From: Desulfofundulus kuznetsovii DSM 6115
Lineage (GTDB): Bacteria; Bacillota; Desulfotomaculia; Desulfotomaculales; Desulfovirgulaceae
Reading direction: 5' to 3'
NCBI RefSeq assembly: GCF_000214705.1
Contig: NC_015573.1
Coordinates: 829,001-893,000 of the forward strand
DNA length: 64,000 nt
The position numbers and the translations under genes were made by a program. The notes under the pieces are model-generated. The model ran no database searches. It had not been told where the DNA came from and worked only from the letters and a program-made list of their open reading frames with translations. Of the stretch, positions 34,157-42,654 are shown in pieces. Each line of letters begins with the position of its first letter. Positions within the stretch are counted from its first letter, which is position 1.

Positions 34157-34368
34157 GGTACTGCGGCGTAGAAATAATCGCCATAGCTGAAAAAGAGCCG
34201 GAGGATGCCCATTCCGAACTGGTGCGGGACCTTTTTGCCATAGTCACGGCCTTTTCGGCCCGGTTATACGGCGCCAGGGGTGGCAGGAAGGTCAGGCAGG
34301 GGTTTCGGGAGCTGATAGCGGGAGTGAAATCAGATGAGGAAATGGAAAAAGAAGTCAAGCAGTCCTGA
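34060..34368 (+). pseudogene. IS607-type serine recombinase, C-terminal remnant
   Basis: From about 34078 the frame reads YKKLIVEYPDRLARFGYEYIERHL and ELVRDLFAIVTAFSARLYGARG, the C-terminal end of the IS607 TnpA resolvase domain. The N-terminal MerR-type DNA-binding part and the catalytic serine are missing, so it cannot catalyse transposition. The TnpB gene follows with a 35-base overlap, the normal IS607 order. Confidence 0.85.
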
Positions 34369-36079
34369 CAGCGGTATAAGTTACACCGTCTGCGGCGAAT
34401 TTTTCCCGGAGGTATACCCCGCCTTCCGTTCCGGGAAGTGGAGTCGGGGCGACGAAGACCCTCTGGACACCGAGATGCGCCTGTTCTGCTCCTGTATGCG
34501 CTGGGCTTTTAATCGTCTCCTGGAAGGTGCTTCCCGGGATGATGTAAAGAAGCGCGGCCAGGAAATCTTCGGCCTCAATTCCCGCTACGCCGACGACGCC
34601 CGGTTAAAAGCGAAAGCTGTTATCGATTCCCAGAAGGAACTTCTGGAAATTGAAATTGACGAAACCGAAAGCAAACTCTCCCGGGCCAGGGGAAAGCTGG
34701 GACAAGCCATGCGCAAGCTGGCTAGAGCCGAAAAGAAAGGCGTTGCTCCCGAAGAGATAGAGAAACTCCGGCTGGTAATCAACGGCAAAAACGCCCGGGT
34801 CGCATCTTTAGAGAAAAAGCTGGCCGAACTCAAGGTCCACCAGGAAAACGGAACCATTCCCAAGGTGGTCTTTGGCGGCAAAAAGCTCTGGAAGGACGTC
34901 TGCAAGAGGCGGACGACCCGTGAGAAATGGCGCGCCGCCCGAAGGAACAGGCTTTACACTCAGGGCGACGAAACCAAAGGCGGCAACCCACACTTCAAGA
35001 TGTCGCACCAAAACGGTGAATTCCGGCTGGCTGTTACTATTTCACACCTATCGGAACAAACAGGTACTGACGCCAAAGGCCGCCCCATCATGACCCGCGC
35101 TCCTAAAGTGGAAGGGAAGCTCTGGCTGCCGGAAAAGCACCGGGACATAGTACGTACCTGGCTGGCGATGGGGTTGCCCTACACGGTGGAACTCATCCGT
35201 ACTGTTGATGGTCGGTATCTGGTTCACCTGACCTTTAGCCTGTCAGGAGCACCGGAACCTGACTTCGCAAGGGGCTGCCTATCCGTGGATACCAACCCGG
35301 ACGGCGTGGGTCTGTGCAACGTTGGCCCTAGCGGCCAGCCGGAACCGTGGCCGGAGGATTTTTCCGTGCCCTATCCGCTCAACCTGGGCAAGTACGAGGG
35401 CGAGTTTCAGGTGATACCGTACCCGAACGGCTTTATATACATCCGCATACCGGACCTGGAATATGCCCGTGGTTTCCGGCGCACTTACTTAATTGGCGTA
35501 CTGGCCAAGGTAGTGGTGGACATTGCCAAATTTTTAGGCAAACCCATCGCGTTGGAGGACCTGGACTTCGGCAAGGACCGGCTGGACACGAACAGGAAGT
35601 TCAACCGAATGGCTTCAAACTTCCCTTACGCGAAGGTGGTGGAAGCCGTCTGCCGGAGGGCGGTCAAAGAAAAGGTACCCTTTAAGCTCGTACCGCCCCG
35701 GCACACTTCCACAATCGGCTACTGGAAGTACATGCGCCGCTTTGCCGTCCCGGTTCACTGTGCGGCTGCTCTGGTCATCGGCCGCCGGGCGATGGGTTGC
35801 CGGGAAAAAGTAACCAGAGAGCTAAAGCAGCTTTTCGAGCAAATCAAGCAGAACCTGGCTCAAAAGGCCACTCCCGATAAGCCGAGGGAAGGAAGAGGGA
35901 TGACCCGCCGGGTCCGGGCCTGCTTGAAGCGGCTGGAGAAGAAAATGCAGGCTCACAACGCGCTCCCATCATGGGAGCAGGTCAAGTTTTATTCTCTCTG
36001 GCACGACTTCAAGCTCCTTGCCCGTGTCCCTGCGGTGACCCCGTTTAGCCGGTGTCGGACAAACCGGCAGGCGTCCTAA
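34334..36079 (+). CDS. tnpB: TnpB-family RNA-guided nuclease-like protein, atypical active site
   Basis: 581 residues, longer than usual TnpB (about 400). A long charged coiled-coil (about 95-165) follows the N-terminus. RuvC-I Asp319 (LSVDTNPDG) and RuvC-II Glu408 (ALEDLDFG) are present. At the RuvC-III position the pattern is HCAAALVIGRR, so the expected Asp is His475, and no CxxC zinc ribbon lies between RuvC-II and III. The protein may be nuclease-dead, or use a shifted acidic residue as in rearranged TnpB relatives. It is linked to an IS607 recombinase remnant and a GC-rich structured 3-prime flank. Confidence 0.85.
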   Translation: MRKWKKKSSSPDSGISYTVCGEFFPEVYPAFRSGKWSRGDEDPLDTEMRLFCSCMRWAFNRLLEGASRDDVKKRGQEIFGLNSRYADDARLKAKAVIDSQKELLEIEIDETESKLSRARGKLGQAMRKLARAEKKGVAPEEIEKLRLVINGKNARVASLEKKLAELKVHQENGTIPKVVFGGKKLWKDVCKRRTTREKWRAARRNRLYTQGDETKGGNPHFKMSHQNGEFRLAVTISHLSEQTGTDAKGRPIMTRAPKVEGKLWLPEKHRDIVRTWLAMGLPYTVELIRTVDGRYLVHLTFSLSGAPEPDFARGCLSVDTNPDGVGLCNVGPSGQPEPWPEDFSVPYPLNLGKYEGEFQVIPYPNGFIYIRIPDLEYARGFRRTYLIGVLAKVVVDIAKFLGKPIALEDLDFGKDRLDTNRKFNRMASNFPYAKVVEAVCRRAVKEKVPFKLVPPRHTSTIGYWKYMRRFAVPVHCAAALVIGRRAMGCREKVTRELKQLFEQIKQNLAQKATPDKPREGRGMTRRVRACLKRLEKKMQAHNALPSWEQVKFYSLWHDFKLLARVPAVTPFSRCRTNRQAS

Positions 36080-36250
36080 CAGGACGTGGGAGGCGGGGTT
36101 AACCCTCCGCCGGGGGGGAACCCTCCTGGCGCAGGATTTATGCCACTCCCATCCGGGTGGGACTCCCGGGCCGAGGTCCCCTGTCGCCCTGCTCCCTCGG
36201 GGGCAAACCAAATTTCTGGAAGGAGGCGAAATCCTGGTCGGGGGCCGGCT
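36080..36250 (+). ncRNA. Candidate guide (omega/reRNA) region 3-prime of tnpB
   Basis: The 170 bases after the stop are GC-rich and fold-prone (GGCGGGGTTAACCCTCCGCC, CATCCGGGTGGGACTCCCGGG, CTCCCTCGGGGGC) and contain no gene. In IS607/IS605 elements the guide RNA starts inside the tnpB 3-prime end and runs to the right end; the position fits. Boundaries and guide are not determined. Confidence 0.4.
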
Positions 36251-36370
36251 TGCAAAACTTACATTTTGTTAAGCATTGTAAGCTTTTTTAAACCAGGTGT
36301 AAGAAAGCGTTTCGTTCTCCGAAGGTGCTGGCGGCATTGTGACAAATTTTTAAAAAGGAGATGGTTTTTT

Positions 36371-36625
36371 ATGCAGAAGAACCCTGGACTTGCGGCGGTA
36401 TTGAGCTTTTTTATCACTGGACTGGGCCAGATTTACAACGGTCAGATCGGCAAGGGCATCGCTCTCTTTGTAGGAGCAGTTGTTTCCGGCCTGCTTTGCG
36501 CGGTGGTAATTGGGTTTATACTGTTGCCGGCTGTCTGGCTATACGGCATCTACGACGCCTATAGGACGGCCGAGAAAATCAACAGGGGGGCTGGAGAAGG
36601 TGCAGAAGGCTATGCTGGCAGGTAA
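36371..36625 (+). CDS. TM2-like small membrane protein
   Basis: 84 residues from ATG 36371 behind AAAAAGGAG. Start NPGLAAVLSFFITGLGQIYNGQIGKG is the TM2-domain opening, followed by two membrane helices and YGIYDAYRTAEK. First gene of the conjugation-type block; overlaps the next gene start. Confidence 0.75.
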   Translation: MQKNPGLAAVLSFFITGLGQIYNGQIGKGIALFVGAVVSGLLCAVVIGFILLPAVWLYGIYDAYRTAEKINRGAGEGAEGYAGR

Positions 36626-36992
36626 AATTGGAGTTGTCTTTCTGCTGGTTGCTGCGCTGTTGACCCTTACGGCCCCCGTTTTGGCGGATGACCAGCAGTC
36701 TAACGTACAGGCCGTAACACAGGGGAGTTCGCAGCAGGGCGGGTTTGCCGGTGTACAGCCCGTGAGCCCGGAAGAGCTGGGGGGCAAAGTGGGGAGGATT
36801 GTCGACCGCGTGTATAGTATGGCCGGGGACATTGCTCCAAAGATTACCGTTCTGGTGTTTATAATCGGGGGTCTCCTGCTTGCGCTGGTCAAAGAGGCCC
36901 GGAAAGTGATTTTCTGGTCAATTGTCGGTTTGATGCTGGTCCTCTGGGCGCCGCAGATTGTCGGATTGATAATAGGACTCATGAACAGCTAA
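36600..36992 (+). CDS. Small secreted/membrane protein of the T4SS block
   Basis: About 130 residues from GTG 36600 (ATG 36612 also possible). A signal peptide (GVVFLLVAALLTLTAPVLA) is followed by a Gln/Ser-rich stretch and two hydrophobic helices (KITVLVFIIGGLLLALV and VIFWSIVGLMLVLWAPQIVGLIIGL). The layout resembles VirB2/TrbC-like pilin-type proteins, and the gene lies directly upstream of a clearer pilin-like gene. Confidence 0.6.
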   Translation: MQKAMLAGKIGVVFLLVAALLTLTAPVLADDQQSNVQAVTQGSSQQGGFAGVQPVSPEELGGKVGRIVDRVYSMAGDIAPKITVLVFIIGGLLLALVKEARKVIFWSIVGLMLVLWAPQIVGLIIGLMNS

Positions 36993-37014
36993 TCAAGGAA
37001 GGGGGAATTTATGG

Positions 37015-37380
37015 ATGCTGAAACGCTTTACTAAACACATTACTACCGTAATATCGTTCCTTACGGCTTATCTTACACTAGCGCAGGCAGCCCTGGCAGT
37101 GGAAAACCCGGATATAGGGGCAGGAGTACTTGCCGAAGTTGATAAGGCGGCGATGGCGCAGAAGATACTGAATATCGCCATAGGGATTGGCAGTATAGCG
37201 GGCGGCATAGGGGTTCTGGCGCTGATCTTCGTGGGTTTCAGAATGCTCACAGCTACGAATGACCACACCCGCGCGGAAGCCAAGCAACACTTTATACAGA
37301 TCCTCATCGGGCTGGGGGTAATCGGGCTGGCCGTCACGATAGTGGGTTTCATCGCATTCCTTGTGAAGGGGCAGGGGTAG
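37015..37380 (+). CDS. VirB2-like T4SS pilin-type protein
   Basis: 121 residues from ATG 37015 behind AAGGAAGGGGG. Signal-like N-terminus ending AQAALAVE, then two long hydrophobic helices joined by FRMLTATNDHTRAEAKQHF, as in Gram-positive T4SS pilin proteins. The C-terminal half resembles the last 50 residues of the VirB6-like protein (41.63-41.77 kb) and the small protein at 41823. Probably the pore or surface filament subunit of the transfer machine. Two bases separate it from the PrgI gene. Confidence 0.75.
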   Translation: MLKRFTKHITTVISFLTAYLTLAQAALAVENPDIGAGVLAEVDKAAMAQKILNIAIGIGSIAGGIGVLALIFVGFRMLTATNDHTRAEAKQHFIQILIGLGVIGLAVTIVGFIAFLVKGQG

Positions 37381-37382
37381 TA

Positions 37383-37697
37383 ATGCGTGAGTATATGGTA
37401 CCTTTCTCGACGAAGGGAGAAGACAGGCTGTTTTTCAGCCTGACCGCCCGGCAGTGCCTGTGGTTAGCCGGGGGGCTGATGCTGGGATTGGCAGCGGTAT
37501 TTATTCCCGCTGCCGCCTTCCGGGTTCCATTCCCGGCGGCGCTGGCCTTTACTCCCCTGGGGCTGCCGTTCCTGGGTGCGGGAGCTTACCTGGCGCTCAG
37601 GAAAGTACGCGACTACGACCACGATGTAGGTGCCGACGTTTATCTTTTCAGGAAACTGCATTACAGGTTCCGGTCACACGACTACATTCTGCATTAG
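37383..37697 (+). CDS. PrgI-family protein (VirB3-like)
   Basis: 104 residues. The N-terminal YMVPFSTKGEDRLFFSLTARQCLWLAGG opening, two membrane helices and the end KVRDYDHDVGADVYLFRKLHYRF match the PrgI family, the VirB3 counterpart of Gram-positive conjugation systems, normally encoded just before VirB4 as here. Confidence 0.85.
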   Translation: MREYMVPFSTKGEDRLFFSLTARQCLWLAGGLMLGLAAVFIPAAAFRVPFPAALAFTPLGLPFLGAGAYLALRKVRDYDHDVGADVYLFRKLHYRFRSHDYILH

Positions 37698-37718
37698 CCC
37701 GGCTGTCCGGGCTTTTCT
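37696..37718 (+). terminator. Hairpin plus T-rich run after the PrgI gene
   Basis: AGCCCGG-CTGT-CCGGGCT stem with TTTCTTATTT, then the next gene's purine-rich site. In a co-transcribed block it may attenuate or mark an RNA processing site rather than end transcription. Confidence 0.7.
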
Positions 37719-37758
37719 TATTTGGGGGAAGAAATTTCACAAGAAGGGGGTATGCGTT

Positions 37759-38496
37759 ATTTTTGCCGTCGTAGTAGCGTTTTTATTTTCTTCGGTGCTT
37801 GCCGGTATTCTCGCGCTGGTTTTTCTCAGCCGCAGGCCGGTGAAAGTTGAGAGCGTCAAGGAAATTAAAACAAAAGACAAAAACGACTTTTTAATGGGGG
37901 TAAGGCACATCGGGGAAATCGTTCCCGTAGAGTTCATCCGGGACGGGATGTACGTATCTGGAGGGAAATACTGCTGCATGGCCAGGATCGAGGGTACGAA
38001 TTTCTCCGTGATGTCCGAGAGCCAGCAGAACGCCCAGGAATCTGCGCTGATAGGTATTTTGAACCGGATCGATTTCCCGGTGCAGTTCATTACGACCAGT
38101 GTTGTGGCTGATACTGCCCACATGGCCCGGGTGGTGGCTTCCACGGCGAAGAATATGCCTGAAGGAAATTTGAAGACCTACGCAGCTTTATATGCGAGTG
38201 CATTGGACGCGATGAGGACCGAAAAGCAGATCCTCGCCCAGCACTCCTACATCATCCTCACGGACGACGGGGCGGACCCGGTGGCTGCCCTCAAGGAGAA
38301 AATGAAGATACTGTACGAACTGCTGCGCCCGGCAGGGGTGATGCTGACACCGCTCACGAGCGAGGCGGATGTTATGGACGTGTTTGCAAGCATACTGATG
38401 CCCGAAGTTATTATCCGCCCGTCTGAGATGTTAGAAGCAGGGAGCACGGAAGAACTACACGTCAACGCAAAGGAGCTGGTAGCCGGTGCTGTTTAA
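37759..38496 (+). CDS. VirB4 N-terminal-like membrane-anchored protein
   Basis: About 245 residues. No ATG/GTG/TTG start stands at a good distance from AAGAAGGGGG (37741-37750); the best placed codon in frame is ATT 37759, otherwise ATG 37630 inside the PrgI gene. One N-terminal membrane helix (FAVVVAFLFSSVLAGILALVF) is followed by a soluble domain (HIGEIVPVEFIRDGMYVSGGKYCCMARIEG, NRIDFPVQFIT, EKMKILYELLRPAGVMLTPL) resembling the N-terminal domain of VirB4/TraC ATPases. It overlaps the VirB4 gene by 11 bases; the pair may act as a split VirB4. Confidence 0.65.
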   Translation: MFAVVVAFLFSSVLAGILALVFLSRRPVKVESVKEIKTKDKNDFLMGVRHIGEIVPVEFIRDGMYVSGGKYCCMARIEGTNFSVMSESQQNAQESALIGILNRIDFPVQFITTSVVADTAHMARVVASTAKNMPEGNLKTYAALYASALDAMRTEKQILAQHSYIILTDDGADPVAALKEKMKILYELLRPAGVMLTPLTSEADVMDVFASILMPEVIIRPSEMLEAGSTEELHVNAKELVAGAV

Positions 38497-40354
38497 CAGA
38501 AAGAAAGAACAGGATAAGGAAGTTCAAGAAAAGAATAAACGAAAAAAGAGAGAACAGGAGAAAAGGGGACGAGAAAAGAGAGAACGGAAGAAAATATTAT
38601 TCCTGCCTGACCGTATCAAGGAACTGGAAGACTGCTTAATTATAGACGACATTTATTATCGCCTTATGGTAATTGAGACCATGCCGGAACTTTTACAGTT
38701 CGGCTGGTTCAACCGGGTTACTGTAATCCCCGGCGTGACCGTGAGCGTTTTGTTTTATCCTTACGAACACGAAGAAGCGTCCAGGAGGGTCGGGAAGCGC
38801 CAGACCGAAATCGGGGCCGAGCTCATCCTGGCGCAGAAGAACTTCGACTCCCGCAGGATCGGCCAGTTGAACGTCAAGTACAGCTATTATCAGAAACTGC
38901 TGACCGACATCAATTTGCACCGGGACAACATCGCTTCCGTCACGGCAGTGATATCGGTATCCGGGAAGACCAGGGAAGAGATGGAGCACAGGAGCAACCT
39001 GGTGAAAAACAAGCTCGGGGCCATGAAAGCAGTTACCCTGATGAGACGTCAGCTTCAGGGCCTGAAGACCCTCCTGCCCCTGGTGGATTCCCATGTAGGG
39101 GAATGCCACGACGTGACGATAGCCTGCGCCGCGTGTTTATCTCCCCTGATCAGCACGGACTTTTCGCACCCGTCGGGGATCTTCTTCGGGAGGAATCTCA
39201 CGGGTTCGCCCGTATTTCTGGACTCCTTCATCGGGGCACCGCGCCTTTACGGGCCGCACATGTTCGTTACGGGTACGACCCGCAGCGGCAAGAGCTTCAC
39301 CTGCAAAGGGGTGGTTTCCCGTTCGGCGGCGTGCGGGATGAAGGTGGTTGTACTGGATCCGGAAGGAGAATACCGGAAGGAGGCGGAAGCCCTGGGCGGG
39401 GAATACATCCGCTTTCACCCGAACATGGAGGTAATGTTCAACCCGTTTGACATCGAACCCGAGTACGACGACCGGCGTAAGGTCTGGTTCAACAACATCG
39501 CGGGCAAGCAGGACGACATAGTTTATCTGATTGCCGCCATGCTGGAAGTCCAGACCGGCGAGAAGATGACCGCCGAGGAAAGGGCTCTGGCGGCGAAAGC
39601 CGTCCGGGACGAGTATTTCTCCCGGGGTATAACCGAAGACCCGGAGTCGATATACGAGCCCGGTGGGGTGGAAACGGGGACTGAGATCAGGGTGGGTAAA
39701 AAGTATAAGGAGATGCCGACCCTGAGTTCTTACATGGAGAGGCTGAGGGGGATGGGCGCGACGAGGCTGGCCAACATCCTGCTTAACTACTGCCGGGGAG
39801 GTCCCCAGGGTTTCTTCGACGGCCAGTCGATCGGGAAATTCTACGAAGCTCCTCTCGTGGTGTTCGACGTGTCGGGGCTGCAGACGGAGTTCTCCCGAAC
39901 TTACGCCATGTACGTCATGCTCTCCTGGATATGGGAAAAGTTCGTGAAGAAAAACCGTGAGACCAGGAAGCGCGTCCTCGTGGACGAAGCCTGGCTCTTC
40001 ATGAAGCACAAGGACACGGCGGAATTCCTCTCGCAGATGGCCAGGAGGGGCGCCAAGTACAACACATCCCTGATGGTGGCTTCGCAGTCGTTCAGGGAAT
40101 TCACCTCACAGGAAGGCATGGCGCTGCTGGCGCAGTGTGACACGAAATTCTTCCTGCGCATGCAGACGACCGACGCCGAGGCGCTGGGGGAAATGTTCAA
40201 ACTCCCCAAACACGTGGTGGAGTGGATTTCATCATTCCCGCAGGGCAGGGGGATACTTACGGCGGGCAACGAGAGCGCCGTGGTGGATTTCGTCGGGTTC
40301 GCGTTTGAGGAGCAGTTCCTGCGCTCCGATCCGGAGGCGGTGCTGGCCCGATGA
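38486..40354 (+). CDS. virB4: VirB4/TraC-type conjugation ATPase
   Basis: 622 residues from GTG 38486. A highly basic/acidic start (residues 1-35), then the VirB4 body; Walker A GTTRSGKS at 263-270, Walker B VLVDEAW around Asp500, and the FDVSGLQTEF and QMARRGAKYNTSLMVASQSF motifs of the C-terminal ATPase domain. It powers pilus or channel assembly at the membrane. It overlaps both neighbours, so it is part of one operon. Confidence 0.93.
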   Translation: MLFNRKKEQDKEVQEKNKRKKREQEKRGREKRERKKILFLPDRIKELEDCLIIDDIYYRLMVIETMPELLQFGWFNRVTVIPGVTVSVLFYPYEHEEASRRVGKRQTEIGAELILAQKNFDSRRIGQLNVKYSYYQKLLTDINLHRDNIASVTAVISVSGKTREEMEHRSNLVKNKLGAMKAVTLMRRQLQGLKTLLPLVDSHVGECHDVTIACAACLSPLISTDFSHPSGIFFGRNLTGSPVFLDSFIGAPRLYGPHMFVTGTTRSGKSFTCKGVVSRSAACGMKVVVLDPEGEYRKEAEALGGEYIRFHPNMEVMFNPFDIEPEYDDRRKVWFNNIAGKQDDIVYLIAAMLEVQTGEKMTAEERALAAKAVRDEYFSRGITEDPESIYEPGGVETGTEIRVGKKYKEMPTLSSYMERLRGMGATRLANILLNYCRGGPQGFFDGQSIGKFYEAPLVVFDVSGLQTEFSRTYAMYVMLSWIWEKFVKKNRETRKRVLVDEAWLFMKHKDTAEFLSQMARRGAKYNTSLMVASQSFREFTSQEGMALLAQCDTKFFLRMQTTDAEALGEMFKLPKHVVEWISSFPQGRGILTAGNESAVVDFVGFAFEEQFLRSDPEAVLAR

Positions 40355-41784
40355 GGTTGCTTTCAAGGAAACTGCTTCCGGTATTTTTGCTTCTGTTTAC
40401 ATTTGTCCTGCCCCTGACGGCGGCCGCCGGGCCTCCCTACAGGGTTAAGGATCTGAGCAACCTGAGAGCCGTGGCTTACCCGAGCGGCAGGGTGGAGGTT
40501 TCGTGGAACGTCCAGGTATACGAAGTCCCGCCGAGTTTCCCCAACGCTAAAGTCTACGTATACCGGGTATCCGCAGATGGAGGCAAAGAACAGGTAGCCG
40601 CGCTGGAAGTGCCGCCTGACGCCCCGGTGGGGTCATACTTTCAGATGAGCTGCAGCGACACCCCTCCAGCGAAAGGAAAGTATACCTACTACGCTTTGTC
40701 CAACGACACCGAGAGCAACAAATATACGGTAGACACCTCTGCGGTGACTGAAGAAGGCGACCCGGGTGTTCCAAACTCCGGTAAGACGGATGTTGAAGTT
40801 AGACCCGGCCTGTTTACTTCCGAACAGTGGAACACAATTATGTGGTGGTACGGCATACTCACGTCCATCTCCGGCGGGTTTCTGGTGATGGTCGTGGTTA
40901 GGTCCGGGTACAGGCACATGGTATCGGGTTTGAACCCCGGGATGCGGGCATCCTTTATAGAGGACGTGCAGCGCTGTATCCTGGCGATGGTGCTCATCGT
41001 GCTGGCCCCGGTCCTGGTAAAACTGCTGATAGCGATAAACGACGGTTTCGTGTCGCTCTTTGCTTCCGTCGTTAAGCAGGCTGCTGTGAACGCGCAGATG
41101 GCCAAACCGGAACAGCTCGACAAGGCGGGGATGTTCGAGCAGGTGCTCGCCCTGCCCTTCCAGGCCGTGCTGGATATAATCCAGAAAATATTCGGCCTCG
41201 CACCGATAGAGCAGCTGGTATTCAATTCTAAAGACCTCAACCTCATCGCCGGAGCCGGGACGATTGAGACGGGCAACGTCTTCGCGAACGCGCTCTTAAA
41301 CCTGGCCCTGGCGGCGTTTACGGTGTACTTCAACGCCGTCTACACGATAAGGCACTGGGTGGTCACGGCGGCCCTGGTGGCCACGCCCCTGATAACGTGG
41401 ATATGGGTCCTCACGTCGGAGAGGCAGGTCATCGAGATCTGGGCTGCCGAGATATTCCAGACCATATTTCTGCAGTCGGCGCACGCACTCACTTTAGGGA
41501 TATTTCTGTCCGTCCTCTGCGGTGCGGCTGGCGGCGGCATAGATACCTCCTGGTTGGGCGGTGGGCTGAGGGATATTGCCGTGTGGTTCGCTTCGTTCGG
41601 CGGTGCCGTGTGCGTCATGGTTATCGTGTTCTTAGGTTACAGGTACATGACGGCACGGAACGAGAAAGAGTTCGCGCAGGCCCGGGAAGGGCTGGTCAGG
41701 GCGCTGATCGGCCTTGCGATCCTGGGGCTGTCGCTGACGATAGCCGGGTTCCTGGTGTACCTTTTTAACGGGAAGTGGTATTAG
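40351..41784 (+). CDS. VirB6/TrbL-like membrane channel protein with pilin-like tail
   Basis: 477 residues. Signal peptide (FLLLFTFVLPLTAAA), then an extracellular fibronectin/Ig-like domain (about 25-125: VSWNVQVYEVPP, YYALSNDTESNKYT), then six or more membrane helices in the TrbL/VirB6 manner with the RHWVVTAALVATPLITWIWVL core. The last 50 residues (YRYMTARNEKEFAQAREGLVRALIGLAILGLSLTIAGFL, read in parts) resemble the pilin-like protein at 37015. It likely forms the inner membrane channel. Confidence 0.75.
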   Translation: MRLLSRKLLPVFLLLFTFVLPLTAAAGPPYRVKDLSNLRAVAYPSGRVEVSWNVQVYEVPPSFPNAKVYVYRVSADGGKEQVAALEVPPDAPVGSYFQMSCSDTPPAKGKYTYYALSNDTESNKYTVDTSAVTEEGDPGVPNSGKTDVEVRPGLFTSEQWNTIMWWYGILTSISGGFLVMVVVRSGYRHMVSGLNPGMRASFIEDVQRCILAMVLIVLAPVLVKLLIAINDGFVSLFASVVKQAAVNAQMAKPEQLDKAGMFEQVLALPFQAVLDIIQKIFGLAPIEQLVFNSKDLNLIAGAGTIETGNVFANALLNLALAAFTVYFNAVYTIRHWVVTAALVATPLITWIWVLTSERQVIEIWAAEIFQTIFLQSAHALTLGIFLSVLCGAAGGGIDTSWLGGGLRDIAVWFASFGGAVCVMVIVFLGYRYMTARNEKEFAQAREGLVRALIGLAILGLSLTIAGFLVYLFNGKWY

Positions 41785-41806
41785 CCGGGGAAGCCCGGCT
41801 TTTTTG
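41783..41806 (+). terminator. Hairpin plus T-tract after the VirB6-like gene
   Basis: AGCCGGG-GAAG-CCCGGCT stem, six T, then the next ribosome site GAGAGAGG. Its left arm overlaps the TAG stop. Confidence 0.75.
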
Positions 41807-41822
41807 TTTGGTGAGAGAGGTG

Positions 41823-42047
41823 ATGTCTTTGGCGGCTGTATGCTGGCTGGTTGCCCTGCGGCTGATTGTACTCATTGCAGCCCTGCACGTTGCGTTTGCT
41901 ATATATTCAGGTTACAGGCTGGTGACGGCACAGGACGAAAGAGAAGCGGTTCAGGTCAAGGAAAGGCTGTTTGCTGCGCTGGTCAATCTTGCAGTTTTGG
42001 TGCTGGCATTAGCAGCGGTCCGCTGGTTTGAAGATCTGGTGATGTGA
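41823..42047 (+). CDS. Small pilin-like membrane protein
   Basis: 74 residues from ATG 41823. Two hydrophobic helices joined by GYRLVTAQDEREAVQVKERLFAAL, which matches the GFRMLTATND and GYRYMTARNE loops of the pilin-like and VirB6-like proteins in the same block. Possibly a minor pilin or a regulator of channel assembly. Confidence 0.65.
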   Translation: MSLAAVCWLVALRLIVLIAALHVAFAIYSGYRLVTAQDEREAVQVKERLFAALVNLAVLVLALAAVRWFEDLVM

Positions 42048-42084
42048 TGTTCTTTTTACTGGAAAGTGGTACAGCCGATGGGAA

Positions 42085-42120
42085 AAGAACCGGTTTTCAC
42101 GAACCGGTTCTTGCTTCTTT
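42085..42120 (+). terminator. Terminator, 11-base stem
   Basis: AAGAACCGGTT-TTCACG-AACCGGTTCTT followed by a pyrimidine run. Strongest hairpin of the block. Confidence 0.75.
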
Positions 42121-42153
42121 CAGGGGGGCAGTATTAGGAGGAGGGGTTTTGCT

Positions 42154-42324
42154 GTGGATGCGAGAGATCAAATATTGAATTTGGTTTTTGATGTTTTCGT
42201 TGAAGAGGCGTCAAGGGTCAAGACATTGATAAAATCGGGCAGTATTTCACCAGACGAGTTCAAGGTGTTTGTTGATTTTACTTCTCTTGTTTTGGATCTT
42301 TATGGCTTACTGTGTCGCAAATAG
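42154..42324 (+). CDS. Small hypothetical protein (56 aa)
   Basis: From GTG 42154 behind AGGAGGAGGGG at 42137-42147. Acidic and helical (MDARDQILNLVFDVFVEEASRVKTLIKSGSISPDEFKVFVDFTSL, read in parts); no membrane segment. No family recognised. Confidence 0.55.
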   Translation: MDARDQILNLVFDVFVEEASRVKTLIKSGSISPDEFKVFVDFTSLVLDLYGLLCRK

Positions 42325-42654
42325 ATTGGTAGATTACCTTATAGGCTTGGCCAATTGCTTGTGCAGCTTGACTGATGGTTATTTTTTTTGAAGTCGTTTG
42401 GTAGCGGTCCTGTAAGTTCTCTGTAATCGTATTTGTCAAAAAGCTTCAAAGTTAATTGCAGGGCCGCTTCGCGAGCAAAATTTTCGTTCATGAACATCAT
42501 CCCTTTCGTTGAACTTTATGCCCCCCCCAGGGGATGGTTTCAGCGGTGTCGGGTTTTTACCTACCCATGTATGAAAGTTTGCCTGAGATTTTTAGAGGGT
42601 GTGGACTAATGACAAATGGTTCCTTGCTATTTTGCGTAGACGGTGGTATTTGAT
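42325..42654. other. Intergenic stretch between convergent genes
   Basis: About 330 bases. Apart from the doubtful minus-strand small gene at 42339-42491 it holds a C-run and a non-coding stretch before the end of the GNAT gene. AT-rich compared with the surrounding block. Confidence 0.4.
42339..42491 (-). pseudogene. Possible small gene with a frameshift
   Basis: From ATG 42491 on the minus strand: MNENFAREAALQLTLKLF, YDYRELTGPLP, then an A-run. In frame it ends after 50 codons; with a one-base shift at the A-run it continues ITISQAAQAIGQAYKVIYQSI and looks more protein-like, ending near 42260. A real but frameshifted gene is possible; evidence is weak. Confidence 0.3.

Noticed and set aside
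39137-40009. 290-codon open frame on the minus strand inside the VirB4 gene
   Set aside because: Antisense shadow of a GC-rich gene; the plus-strand frame carries Walker motifs.
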